DNA of 64,000 bases from Paraphysomonas bandaiensis. Taxonomy: Eukaryota > Chrysophyceae. The notes under the pieces are model-generated. The model was not told the origin of the DNA and did no database searches. It was given only the letters and a program-made list of their open reading frames with translations. Shown in pieces: positions 44,531-54,962 of this stretch. The stretch spans positions 1-64,000 of the forward strand of contig CBFFRP010000039.1 of NCBI GenBank assembly GCA_965644295.1, written 5' to 3'. Position 1 is the stretch's first letter, and the number at the start of each line of letters is the position of its first letter. The translations under genes and the position numbers were made by a program.

Positions 44531-47527
44531 TCAGCCAGCGAACAGATATGCTCCCGCCCCACGCTCACCAGTGGCGCCTTTCTTGATTGCACAATGAAAG
44601 CACGCATCATCTTCCTCCAAATTCAACTCTCCGCACTTTTTATTCAGACACCTCCACGTGCCGTCTTCGTTGATAACAACTGCAGTACGTGGGGATACCT
44701 TAGGTCCACTCGAGTCTCCACTACCCACAGTACCGTTAGAAGAACGTGTGTGAGCAGTCGGCTGGGTAGGGGCAGCAGTTCGGGGAGCCCGTCTATCTTG
44801 CCTTGGTACTTCTTTGCGTCTTAAACTGGAGGCTGATGTTGAGCTACGCATTGGCTTAACCTTTTGGTCACGAGACGGTTTACGACCACTATGGTGAGAT
44901 CTGGGCGTAATTTCTGTTTCTTCTGAGTCTCGCGGACTGCTCTGATGCATACCAGCACTCGCAACCCGCCTGTGCTGTCGCCCCTCTCCCCCAGAGCTGC
45001 CTTCACTTCCTTGTGAGCTTCCCGAACCCCGTCGACGAGGACCTGTGTCCCTGTCGCTATAGTGAGGTGGACGTCTACTAGTACCTTCATCATAAGTTGT
45101 TTTGGCTCGGCGGGGCCGCTCCTGGCGTTCATACACCACGTCCTCCGCTTGAGACTGCACGACACGTGGCGTGGGCGTTGAGCTGCTTGATCGCACACCA
45201 CCACTTGCAAATGGATTGGAAGAAGCTGATGCGTAAGGGTTTGGGGCTACGATTGGAGATGCTTGACCTTCAACTGCAGCCAGGGCAGAGGCAGCACTAG
45301 ATGGCTTCGAAAATGGGTTGCTGTGTGAAGGGGAGGACGAGTAGCCTTGGTTTCCACTGCTTGGAGAGCTGTATAATAGCAAATAACAACAAGGAAAATT
45401 AGGGCAATAAAATTACACTGTATTCAAAGTTGCACGCGCAAGGAATGGGCATGGAAAACACCACACGACCCTAAGTATATCAACATGCTTACCTTGATCC
45501 CTCCCTGCTATCTTTTCCGTATCGTTTTGCAGCTAGTCTGCTGTCGATGTCGCCTAAAGTATCGTTCGGGCGGTATGATGCCCGGGCGGCCACTCGTTCT
45601 AACTGTTGTCGAATATCTCCGGAGTTACCGGATTCGCCAATACTCTCACTGAGCTCTTCATCACTGATTGTTATCGACAACAAAAGTTAGCAGAGAGGTT
45701 TCAAAATATAAATACAGATAATATCGAAGCACACAGCTGTACAAATGAAACAGGCACTTATACAAAAGTAAACTACATTTATCTTGAGCACGCGGCATGT
45801 CACGCAGAAATGAAACTTGTAAACACTAGCACAACATTACCTCAATTGTAAAAATGGATCCCCCAGTAGCTCATCCGCCATAGGTCTATTTTTCGCATCC
45901 TTTTCAAAACAGCGTTCCAGGAATATTCTGAGATCATCTGGTATATCACGGTCTATTGGTGGAATTCCTTCCCATGTGGACAACAGCATGTGGAGCTGGA
46001 TCAGAGTCTGCAGCTTCCGGTCCTTCCATGGGGGATCTCCTGTCAGCATCTGAATAATTGTACAGCCAACCGCCCATATATCTCCTCTTCTACCATACTT
46101 GCTCTCGGCTAAAACCTCGGGGGCCATAAAGTACGGGGTTCCTTTAATAGTTGTAGTCTCTTGCGTTTCTCCAAATGCCATAGTTGTAGATGCACCGAAA
46201 TCAGCCAACTTAACATGACCAGCATCATCCACGAGTATATTTCCCCCTTTGATATCCCTATAATAGAAATAAGATGGTGTATATATATGTAACTACACAT
46301 CGAGCGCACTGTGGCAAATAGTAAGATGCACCCATACCGACTATCCTTGAGATGATCGACAAGCATGTACAGGCATACAGAGTAGATGTCACAGTTGTGA
46401 AATCGTTTCATAAAAATTGAGAATTTTATGTATCGTAGTAGTACCTGTGCACTATGCCGTTGGTATGAAGGTATAGAAGGCCACACAAAATCTGAGCTGT
46501 ATACGTCCTGACTACTCCCACAGAAAACGGACCAAATCGCTGAAGCAAACCGGCCACTGAGCCACCGGGAACCCATTCTTGAAATATGTACACAACTCCC
46601 TGGTCCTCATCAACCTACAAGTCAAACTTACATATTAATTTCTCAATATATACTCTAACGGCATGAGGAATGAGTCCTTCGTCAACACAACATCCTAACA
46701 TTATGTACAATATGACAAACCTTAGCTCCAAGATACATCACAATATTTGGATGGCTCAGCGTCTGCATTAATTCTATTTCTGCGGTAAGATTGTGCACTT
46801 CCTTATGATTCGTAATGTTCATTCGCTTGACAGCAAATAAGAATCCATCATCGCTCATGCCTTGAAATACTTCTCCAAACGCGCCGGAACCAATTTTCTC
46901 TCCTAGTCGCCATTGACCGCGCTGTATCCATGACGTCGTTTTAAATTTAGATGCCCGTATCGGCGCCAGAGCAGGAGAGGACATCATGGCTCGTGCCTGC
47001 GAACTGATTTCGACTCCACTTGGTGCTGACTTACTTCGGTGCGGCGTGGGCTCCTTTTCAGTATATGTCGGATAAACATTACTCGTCTGGGCTCTGCGTT
47101 GATAACCCATGTTTGTGTTATCAATTTCATCGCTATCTTCGGCTTCGAAGTCACTATCGTCATAGTCTTCAAAATCATCAGCATAACGCTCTTCGGACTT
47201 ATCAGATTTTTCTCGCCCTAATATTTCAGTCGTTTTCGGGGAAGCATTAATAACCATACTGCCCAATCGTAATAAAGTCTCACTACTAAATCCAAACTTC
47301 TCAAATTCACTCAATATTTCAATGTGTTTCTTTCCTTTTGAGACCTTTCGATTGATAATGTCGAATGCTCGTATGATCTTCTCCTCATCTTTCTCTAGTA
47401 GACGATCAGACACCACTTGCTTCTCAAACCGTTCCAAGAATTTACTTCCTTCTATTGTAAGTCCACGCTCAAAACACTCGTTGACTTCATCCATATCGAT
47501 AGCCATATCTGGTATATCATCCTCCAT
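44531..47527 (-). CDS. MAP3K (STE11/MEKK-type) kinase with C-terminal RanBP2-type zinc finger
   Basis: Five exons (46721-47527, 46445-46614, 45841-46257, 45493-45663, 44531-45368) encode 800 residues. The N-terminus (about 1-200) is helical and acidic. The kinase domain (about 205-470) has GSGAFGEVF (Gly loop), AVKRMN (catalytic Lys), HRDIKGGNIL (catalytic loop), DFGAS and GTPYFMAPEV. The DIKGGNILVD and DFGAS wording is typical of the MEKK/NPK1 group, which phosphorylates MAP2Ks. A long Ser/Arg/Pro tail follows, and the protein ends in a RanBP2-type zinc finger: W-R-C then C-GELN, and C-FH-C. Such fingers bind ubiquitin or single-stranded RNA. All exon phases agree across the kinase-tail junctions (AG then T, AG then C), so kinase and finger belong to one gene. 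ATCTG pentamer repeats lie just upstream of the ATG. Confidence 0.9.
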
Positions 47528-48422
47528 AATAACTACTACACTACACACACTAACACATGCGCTCTGATCTGATCTGATCTGATAGAGATGAGATGAGATG
47601 AGATAGATCCACCTCACGATACTCTAGATAGTAAGAATATCTTATCTTCCAGGTAGTTAAGGGCGTGTGCGGGTGTGTTATGAGGATGAGGTGACACACC
47701 TCTCATATATAGACATGTACACACACACATACATACATACATGTACTGTACAGAGCATACGGGTGTGTATATATATCAATCCCAACTACCTTCCTGCTGT
47801 ATACATATAGAGTACAGACAGTCATACAGTACAAGTGTAGACCGTGCACTGCTCAACAGAGAAGGATATACAACATACAATATACAATATACAATACAGT
47901 GTCGTATGGTCAAAATATCCCCGATTTTCAAGTAAGAAATTTCAGTGATATTCCTCATATTCTCCGTACGTAGTACAAAATTCAACATGTCAGTTCAACT
48001 TCTGCCCATATAGGGGATATTGTATCCACAAGTGCAAGAGGCTGGTGTATACCCCTCACACATACTGCTGTATGTACGTGTCCATATGGTAGAGCCTGTA
48101 GCACTGCACAGGTACAGGTACATACCGACACACACATAACCTCACAGAGGACTGAAACTGAAAGAGTTGAACAACTCAATGATTGAGGAGCACAACCCCA
48201 TCAACACTCTCTTGTTGTGTCTGTAAGCTCTATCTGAGTCCGCAACACACTTCTGAGGGTTACAGGGAGAGTTGTTCATATATCTATCTGCGTCTATTCT
48301 GCTTTATGCACCTACACACACACCTCCTTATGACTTGTGCCTCATCTGCCCTGTAGCTACATTACTTTCTGTTGATATATCCTGTACACTGTTCGTGCGT
48401 GTGTCTATCATATACTCGAACA
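47528..48422. promoter_or_regulatory. bidirectional promoter, MAP3K / Ser-rich protein
   Basis: Just upstream of the kinase ATG are pentamer runs (gatctgatctgatctgat, gagatgagatgagat at 47565-47606). Further out are GTAC/TATAC words (47740-47830; ctgctgtatgtacgtg at 48064) and the element caaaatatccccgattttca at 47911-47930. Another palindromic cluster (acaggtacaggtacata) lies at 48108-48124. Function is inferred. Confidence 0.55.
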
Positions 48423-49691
48423 ATGCCACTTGGAGTTCAGGATCATCTACCGGCAGTGCTTCTAGATCACGATAAATCTAATAAATTTCTGAAATCTAAG
48501 TCAAAAAAATCTTCTCGATCATCCCGATCGGTGAGTCCGCTGCCTCATATGGATACAGCCCAGATGTCTCCTGGACGGACCGGTTCGCTCTCCCCAAGTC
48601 GTGATACCAAGGAGGTTCCCTTGCTTCAAACTTCTAATGTGCACAAGCCTCCACCTACTAGGCGTTTCTCAAGAGGTAGAATTGAAAGTACTCGTTCGCT
48701 ATCTCCGAAAAGCAATTCTCGAAGCGACCGGTTAGTATCAGTATCATTATCGCCTAGACGTGAGAAGTCTAACATGACCGTACACCCTCCAAAGAAAAAA
48801 ACAGCTATAGCTGCTCAATCTGCGAAACACGAGAAGCGGCTAGATTCTCTTTCCCCAATCACTAGCCAGGATACCTGTCGAGCACATAGGAGTTGTGGTA
48901 GTCATAATATACCACCTATTATATCCCGACGAAATTCAGCGAAACTGTTGTCAAGTTTTACACCGTCCTGTGATGTTATTTCTCAACTCTCACCAAGAGA
49001 AAGCGGGAAATTGATGGATTTGACCACTTCGTTGACTAGGCACACATCGAATAATGGGCGGGAGAGTGACAGTACATTTGATCCGGCTATAGAAGGTACT
49101 TGGACTGATAAGCCGGCTTCTGCTGGTAGCGGTGAAAGTGGAGAGATGCCTGCACTATCCAGACAGGTGAAACGAGATAGTGGAAGAATTATTGAATTAT
49201 GCAAGCGACTATCAAGGGAAGCAAGCACTTCTCCACGATCGTTGCTGACTAGTCCTCGAAGTGATCAGAATATGTTTAGCAACACGTCGGATATAGCATC
49301 GGATGTACGAAAGCTCGAAATGGAAAGTGATCCCACAATGGACGCTTGGAGCGATATGGTATCTATGCACAGCCAGAGCTTGTTTGCGTACAGTAAATCC
49401 TTTTGTCGTAACGACAGCGACGACAACGATGACACTCTGATACTGCGCACTAAAAAGACTACTGTGTCTACGCCCATTAAGAGTGTACCAAGGGAAAATT
49501 CATCTGATATAGAAGAAGAACCACTTCCTGCAGTGAAAAAGACGATAGTAAAAAGATATACAACGTGGAAACCTCCTGAAGATGACCCGCGTGTCATAAC
49601 CCAAAAATTGAGGGAGATGGGAAGTATGGAGAATGGCGAGTACTTATATGAGAGTGATAGTGATGATTTCGATATTTTAAGTGATATTTAA
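48423..49691 (+). CDS. Ser/Pro-rich disordered protein, unknown function
   Basis: Intronless, 422 residues from the ATG at 48423. I do not recognise a family. The N-terminal half is basic and rich in SP/SPR/SLSP sites (SLSPKSNSRSD, SVSLSPRREK), as expected for targets of proline-directed kinases such as CDK or MAPK. The C-terminal third turns acidic (NDSDDNDDTLIL, YESDSDDFDILSDI) with a short conserved-looking patch RYTTWKPPEDDPRVITQKLREMG broken by charged runs. No TM segment or signal peptide. It is divergent from the MAP3K gene, so a regulatory link is possible but unsupported. The upstream in-frame GTG is ignored. Confidence 0.75.
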   Translation: MPLGVQDHLPAVLLDHDKSNKFLKSKSKKSSRSSRSVSPLPHMDTAQMSPGRTGSLSPSRDTKEVPLLQTSNVHKPPPTRRFSRGRIESTRSLSPKSNSRSDRLVSVSLSPRREKSNMTVHPPKKKTAIAAQSAKHEKRLDSLSPITSQDTCRAHRSCGSHNIPPIISRRNSAKLLSSFTPSCDVISQLSPRESGKLMDLTTSLTRHTSNNGRESDSTFDPAIEGTWTDKPASAGSGESGEMPALSRQVKRDSGRIIELCKRLSREASTSPRSLLTSPRSDQNMFSNTSDIASDVRKLEMESDPTMDAWSDMVSMHSQSLFAYSKSFCRNDSDDNDDTLILRTKKTTVSTPIKSVPRENSSDIEEEPLPAVKKTIVKRYTTWKPPEDDPRVITQKLREMGSMENGEYLYESDSDDFDILSDI

Positions 49692-50284
49692 GAAGGTTCT
49701 TATCTTGTATGTATGAAGTTTTTCGCATGGAATTGTACCAGTTTTTTTATGTATGTGCATTTTCGGTTGAGTTGTAGAATCATCACGACTCATTCTGTAC
49801 CACAGACAAAGCAGCCTTCAACAGATAATCATCAGATCAATTTTTCTCCAACGAAATCGACCAGGTTGTGTGTCTTAAAAGTACCATCGTTTATCTACGA
49901 AATGCTGACACTAGGAACTAATCAAATACCACAGGCCTAGCGTTTTGAGCGATGACACAAGGAAAGGAAATTCAGTCAAACAATAGTTAAGTACTTAATT
50001 ACATATTGTACACCAGCAATTTCATGCATACTATTACATCCGTAAACTACCTAGAAAATGTACAAAGCAAAGAGTGTAATTATACACAAAGTAAAATATA
50101 ATATTATCAGCCATGGTGCATCCATGATATACCTCTACAATAAAATCAAATTTTAAATTTTTTTCCGTTTATGGCAGTTCCGCTGACGTGACACTGTGAT
50201 GTCGCTATATATCAGGCTTTTAAAAATCATATCATTGTAAGTAGAAGTAACTCTTCTGCTGTAAGGAGTAAATTGTTAGAGTGC
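49692..50284. other. convergent 3' spacer
   Basis: AT-rich, no gene seen; likely both 3' UTRs. Confidence 0.55.
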
Positions 50285-50815
50285 TCACGCTTGTAGTGGT
50301 GGGAGCCAAGTATGGTGCATCGGATGGCGTCTAGAAACAATCCTGGAACCCTTTCTAGAGTTCCTATTCTTTCTCACTTCAACCGCCCACACATCGCCAG
50401 CAGGAATATCTCGCTTAAACATTTCAATTGACGAATCTTTGTTGTGATCTGACGCTGGGGTAAGGACGGGAGGTAAAGGAGAAACAGAGCGGTTCATCAC
50501 ACCGTCATGAGAAACTCGTCTCTTTACATTTTTCTTCTTTTTATTAATAGTAGACTTTCCCTGCTCATCAACATGAAGATGATTGTTCCAGTATATTGAT
50601 GGAGACGGGCTCTGTATAGATGAATTCATAGAGCTTGATGACTGGAGCTGTGTCACATCACAGGGGGATGACTCCACAGCCACCGGGTGCAGACGAAAGG
50701 TAACACTTTTCTTCTCTCCCTTGTGTGTGTGGCTATACGGGGATATGTGAGGTCTATGAGGGATGCTCTCATCAGAGGACAGACCCTTTATATACGACTC
50801 AAAGTCAAGCATCAA
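50285..50815 (-). CDS. small basic disordered protein with PP1-docking-like motif
   Basis: An intronless 176-codon frame starting MMLDFESYIKGLSSDE. It is rich in Ser, His and Lys. A KKSVTFRL segment at about residues 35-42 fits the RVxF docking pattern for protein phosphatase 1 (K-S-V-T-F). A basic stretch (NKKKKNVKRRVS) could be a nuclear signal, and the C-terminal part has a more ordered look (DIPAGDVWAVEVRKNR). No family recognised, and the PP1 link is only a short-motif inference. Confidence 0.6.
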   Translation of the reverse strand: MMLDFESYIKGLSSDESIPHRPHISPYSHTHKGEKKSVTFRLHPVAVESSPCDVTQLQSSSSMNSSIQSPSPSIYWNNHLHVDEQGKSTINKKKKNVKRRVSHDGVMNRSVSPLPPVLTPASDHNKDSSIEMFKRDIPAGDVWAVEVRKNRNSRKGSRIVSRRHPMHHTWLPPLQA

Positions 50816-51161
50816 TAGATGACACTGCGTGATGTAGCCCTGAGGGAGATGGGGACAAGAGGAGTATGATATACTTCTATATATGTCTGTGTATATATTC
50901 TATAGGAGGTCCTGCCAGAGTCTGCCTGTTATATGCATGTATGTATAACCAAGCTATGACTGTACTACACTGTATATGGTGGAATACACCTCACTCTACC
51001 GCATGTTCCCTCCCAACAAGAGTTCCGTTGAACAGTATGAACCAATCACATCACAGCTACGCATAGTGTGATATTAACAAGCACTTCAACAATATCCATC
51101 TACAGAGTGTATTCTATATAATACAGCTACAGTATGCATCTCTTGTCACTGCTATTTTTGT
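50816..51161. promoter_or_regulatory. short divergent spacer
   Basis: Contains TATAC/GTAC-poor but TATA-rich sequence (gtatatattctatagg at about 50890) and ctgtactacactgtatatgg near 50960. It probably serves both small genes. Confidence 0.35.
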
Positions 51162-51350
51162 ATGATGGCAGCAAAATGCAGGAGGTGCATTGAATATGGA
51201 GTGGACACGATGTGGCCAACACCGAATTTTGAATTAAAACATTACGAGTATCTGAAAGAAGTCATACAGAACTTCTGTGAGATTATTGACGTGCCTGATC
51301 TGGCTATGATGTACTTTGTGAACGTCATAGTCAACAAGGCAGAGGACTAA
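51162..51350 (+). CDS. small hypothetical protein
   Basis: A 62-codon frame beginning MMAAKCRRCIEYGVD. The translation looks genuine: a Cys pair, then an amphipathic helix-rich half (HYEYLKEVIQNFCEII; DLAMMYFVNVIVNK). No family recognised. It sits head-to-head with the 50285-50815 gene across a short spacer, as real gene pairs do here. Weighing against it are its size and the absence of introns. Confidence 0.45.
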   Translation: MMAAKCRRCIEYGVDTMWPTPNFELKHYEYLKEVIQNFCEIIDVPDLAMMYFVNVIVNKAED

Positions 51351-51957
51351 TAGTAGTATCCAGTAAGTAGTAAGTAGCATTTAAAAACTTCATACTTCAT
51401 GGAAGTAGACTAAAATAATAATATATTACACACTATTCTAGAATAGCAGCTTAACATGCACTGCCACGTATATGGTTCGCGGTAGCGGGTATTATCAAGT
51501 CGAAAAGAGTAACACGAGTACACATTATATGTTGTTACGGGTAATCCCTATATTCACCGTAGCAATAATAAAGATGTAGCTTTTTAGTTCTGTCCCCAGC
51601 AGAGCTCGTAAGTATTATGTATGGTAGAATACATGCAAACATACAAAAATTCGCTCATAGCTACGCCTGAGGAACGCACATAAGTGATAAAGCCTTATCT
51701 GGCTTATTACAATACAATACTTGCCATTAGAGATGACACACCATTAAAAGAAAACTTAATTCAACTAGACAGCGTAACCATGATGAATCAATGCAAACCC
51801 TTACTATGGCCAGAGTGAGATACAGCAACACTATGCATAACTCTCAAAGTATACTAGAATATCAGGATTATTTCCCGGAGTTGCTATTCACTGCAACATA
51901 TTAAAAATACTGATCTGTTTAACGCAACAGAACTATACAACAATAAATATATACATT
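51351..51957. other. convergent 3' spacer
   Basis: AT-rich; no gene or repeat seen. Confidence 0.5.
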
Positions 51958-52573
51958 TCAGAGTATTTTGAGTTCAGTATTCTTCTGTTTCTTCTGTTTC
52001 CGTTCTGCATTTTTACTCAGAGGCTCTTTATTCATATTTTTCAACATTTGACGAGCCATATGCTCACGTCTGGACAGTGTTCCTTTGTTATCGAGAAGTT
52101 GTTGTAATCCATAAAACCAGTTGCGAAAGTCCACTTTATTCGGAACAATGAAGTCGTATGTTCTATTTGAACAAACTAAGGAGAATGAATTTCCACATGC
52201 GAAGCATAATTTGTCCCGATGAGGTTGAAAGTTTTGGGTTTCCTGCCCGTGGACGAGTGACACCACCGACTTGAGATCAACTACACATAAGACCCACTAT
52301 AATATCAGTAATACAAATAATACCACGACTTTACCTTTTCTAATGAACAATAAATCGGATTCCCAGATAACGTAACGGTGGTCTTCACTCAATCGAATGA
52401 ATTTTTCACTGATGCTCCCATTACGACCTGCCTTCAACACAAGACATCCTGAATGATAATCGTTTAATCCAAGCATGTCACTGAGCGGCTAACTTACCCA
52501 CTTGTAAAGCAGATAATGATGAGCTTACTTGAAAAGAAAAGGACAGGTCAACTGCATCCACATCAACTGGCAT
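51958..52573 (-). CDS. PH-domain protein
   Basis: Three exons (52498-52573, 52335-52448, 51958-52280; introns 49 and 54 nt) give 170 residues. Almost the whole protein is one pleckstrin-homology domain: CLVLKAGRNGSISEKFIRLS (beta 1-2), HRYVIWES, VDLKSVVSLVHGQETQNF (the G..T..F pattern of the PLC/RCC1-PH subgroup), FSLVCSNRTYDFIV and the C-terminal helix FRNWFYGLQQLL with its invariant Trp. PH domains of this type bind phosphoinositides or membrane-bound partners. A short Lys-rich tail (KNAERKQKKQKN) could aid membrane association. It contains no other domain, which is unusual because this PH subgroup mostly occurs in larger proteins. Confidence 0.85.
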
Positions 52574-53044
52574 GTTGACTGAGATGCAACGAACCCTCCA
52601 CAGAATTGACTCTTAGTTTAATATGGTATACACATAGAGTGCTTCAGTGTGTAGATGTGTCGTCATTCGGAGGGAATGAGGCCACATCATGGCGTGTGTA
52701 GCCTCGACTCCCATGGAATGGACATGTACACTTCGTATACGCACCGAGGGCACAACTCACTTACGATGACATACAGCACCAGCAGCAGTACTGTCGTACG
52801 ACAGTGTGCATATGTGCATACTACACATATACGAGTATACTCTTGAGGACGAAAACACAAATACCTGGGGTTTCTAACCAGTCAGGTGTGAGAAATCCTA
52901 GTTTTCTAACCTCAACGCACTGCTATAGCCCGATATTCATGGATATGTGTGTACTCTGTATGTGCGTGTGGATATGCATCTTATGGACGGGCAGATGCAT
53001 GATATGCATATGTATCTAACGGAGCATAAGCTCATCTATACAAC
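52574..53044. promoter_or_regulatory. bidirectional promoter, PH protein / multi-TM protein
   Basis: Contains a palindromic cluster at 52782-52845 (gcagtactgtcgtacgacag) and an A/T-tract element (acctggggtttctaacc and gaaatcctagttttctaac, 52862-52910). Function is inferred from recurrence. Confidence 0.55.
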
Positions 53045-54358
53045 ATGTCACAGGACCGTGATTCTGTAGGAAAAGACATTGAACTGAATGCCTCTTTGTC
53101 TTCATCCCCCAGCAGCAGTGGCGCAGTGTCTGTGTCTCCCAGTAGTCTACACGGACCCATGTGGTTCATGCTCTCTATAGGCATACCCACACACACAGAC
53201 ACCCCCTCCCCCTCCCCCTCCTCTCTCTGTCGACTCACCACTATCATTGAATACACACAATGGCTGCTGTGTATATCGATGAGTGTGTATTTCGTCATAC
53301 ACTCTGTATTATCCTCGACTCTCGTGTGGTCTATCATGGGGGCACTCATATGGGTGCTTCACTCGTGCTGTCAATACAGTATAATGAAGCATTCCATGAT
53401 TAATGGCAATAATTTGATTGATATTATGTATGAACTGTCACAGCCAGCGAAATATTCTTGGAGGGATATGGAACCTGATAGTAATACGGATGCTAAACGT
53501 GCTGAATGCCAATCGCAGCTTATTCGAAGGGCGAATGCGTGGGCCTACACATGCATGTTTTTGTCTGTATTCAATACAACAGTGGCTGCAATGACGTATT
53601 CTAATAACTTTTTGTATCGACTGTTGCCGTTAACTAATCATGTTGTCTGGAATGTTTTTGGCATTTGTGCTTGGTATCTGTATTCCTTTGGGTGGTTCGC
53701 CCCGTTACTGTTTGTGTCAATGCCGGCATATTTTCTTACTCTACGTGTGAATCGCTTTGGTGATTATATCGAGCGTCAGCATGATGATATTGATGTTGGG
53801 AAAGCTATGGAGTGGTATGATGATTTATATGAAATGAATCGTACTTTGCAGAGGGCCATCGGACCTATGGCAACATGTACGCTGGCGACGTGTATTCCTT
53901 TACAGATTGTTGAGATGATGGTAAATATCTCCTCCGTATATGCAGTGACAGCACGATTAACAGTTTTCAGGGTTTCTTTCTACAAGAAGGATCTCCGACG
54001 GCTCTGTTTACTATTCTTGCCTGGTGCAGCGTAAACGCCAGTGTACTGTATATCGTCTCAAGCAGCCTAGCTGGACTGGAAGTTATAAATAAGAGGTGTG
54101 TATATATTCTAGTACTTATTGCTACTCACTTCCTGTCATAGAATTTTGATCTGTGTGGCTGGATTAAAGTCAGCTATACAGTTTAGAGATTGCCAAAAGT
54201 ATCAGCTGACCATTGCCAAAATGAAAGCCATTCCGTTTGGAGTCACTATTCATAAGACTCGAATATTCATTACTTTTGGTGGCATATTTAGTATTACTTC
54301 ATTTGTAATATCATTCTTTTTGTTTTTGATTGGGGCCAATCATTCTGCTACGTTATGA
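53045..54358 (+). CDS. multi-TM membrane protein, candidate gustatory-receptor-like 7TM channel
   Basis: Three exons (53045-53920, 53971-54095, 54142-54358) encode 405 residues. A Ser-rich N-terminal tail of about 70 residues has no signal peptide. About seven hydrophobic segments follow: near WLLCISMSVYFVIH, LVWSIMGALIWVLH, AWAYTCMFLSVF, VVWNVFGICAWYLYSF with FAPLLFVSMPAYF, CTLATCIPLQIVEM, LFTILAWCSVNASVLYIV and FGGIFSITSFVISFFLFL. Between the fourth and fifth lies a charged segment with WYDDLYEMNRTLQRAIG, and the last TM is preceded by KMKAIPF. This order resembles the insect gustatory/odorant receptor superfamily (7TMIC, intracellular N-terminus), which has distant protist members. Sequence-level evidence is weak, so the family call is tentative; a membrane protein is certain. 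Confidence 0.7.
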
Positions 54359-54962
54359 GTCCCCAATATGATTTTTGTCGGCACTGTTTTGGGTTTTGGA
54401 TTATGTGTCGTTATCAGTGCTTTAAAACTTAAATATGAATTTTTCAGCTGTGTATTGTGAAACGTTTTTGCTGCATTGCATATAGGTATGATCTATTCTC
54501 AATATGAAGAGTAAACTATGTGCGCAGGCCTTAAACTATTTGTCTATTCTCAGTGATATGCAGCTAGTCGGCGATGTAGATCTTCTCTATTCTCTATGAT
54601 ATATAGAGCTAGCTAATGAGCGGGCGCTTCCTGTCTACGCATGTATTCAGCAAAGATACGATATTATGATTTCTACGATATTCTCAAAGTTACTACAGTA
54701 TCAATAGTTTAAAAAGGTGTCGTTCTTATAATACTGCGAATCCTGCGGCAACATCAGAAGCGCAAAATCACATACATTTGACAGTGAAAAATTCCGTAGG
54801 AATCGAACTACAAGCCTACAACAGTCTATCATATATACTGAATTTCACTGATACAATAATACACTTCCATAAACCGCAACAAAAAATATGCATTCGTGGT
54901 AGTAATCACAGATCGTCATGTACGCTTTCAATAAATGAAACTCAAAACTACTTTGTGACAAC
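54359..54962. other. convergent 3' spacer
   Basis: No gene seen; no palindromic GTAC cluster. Confidence 0.5.
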
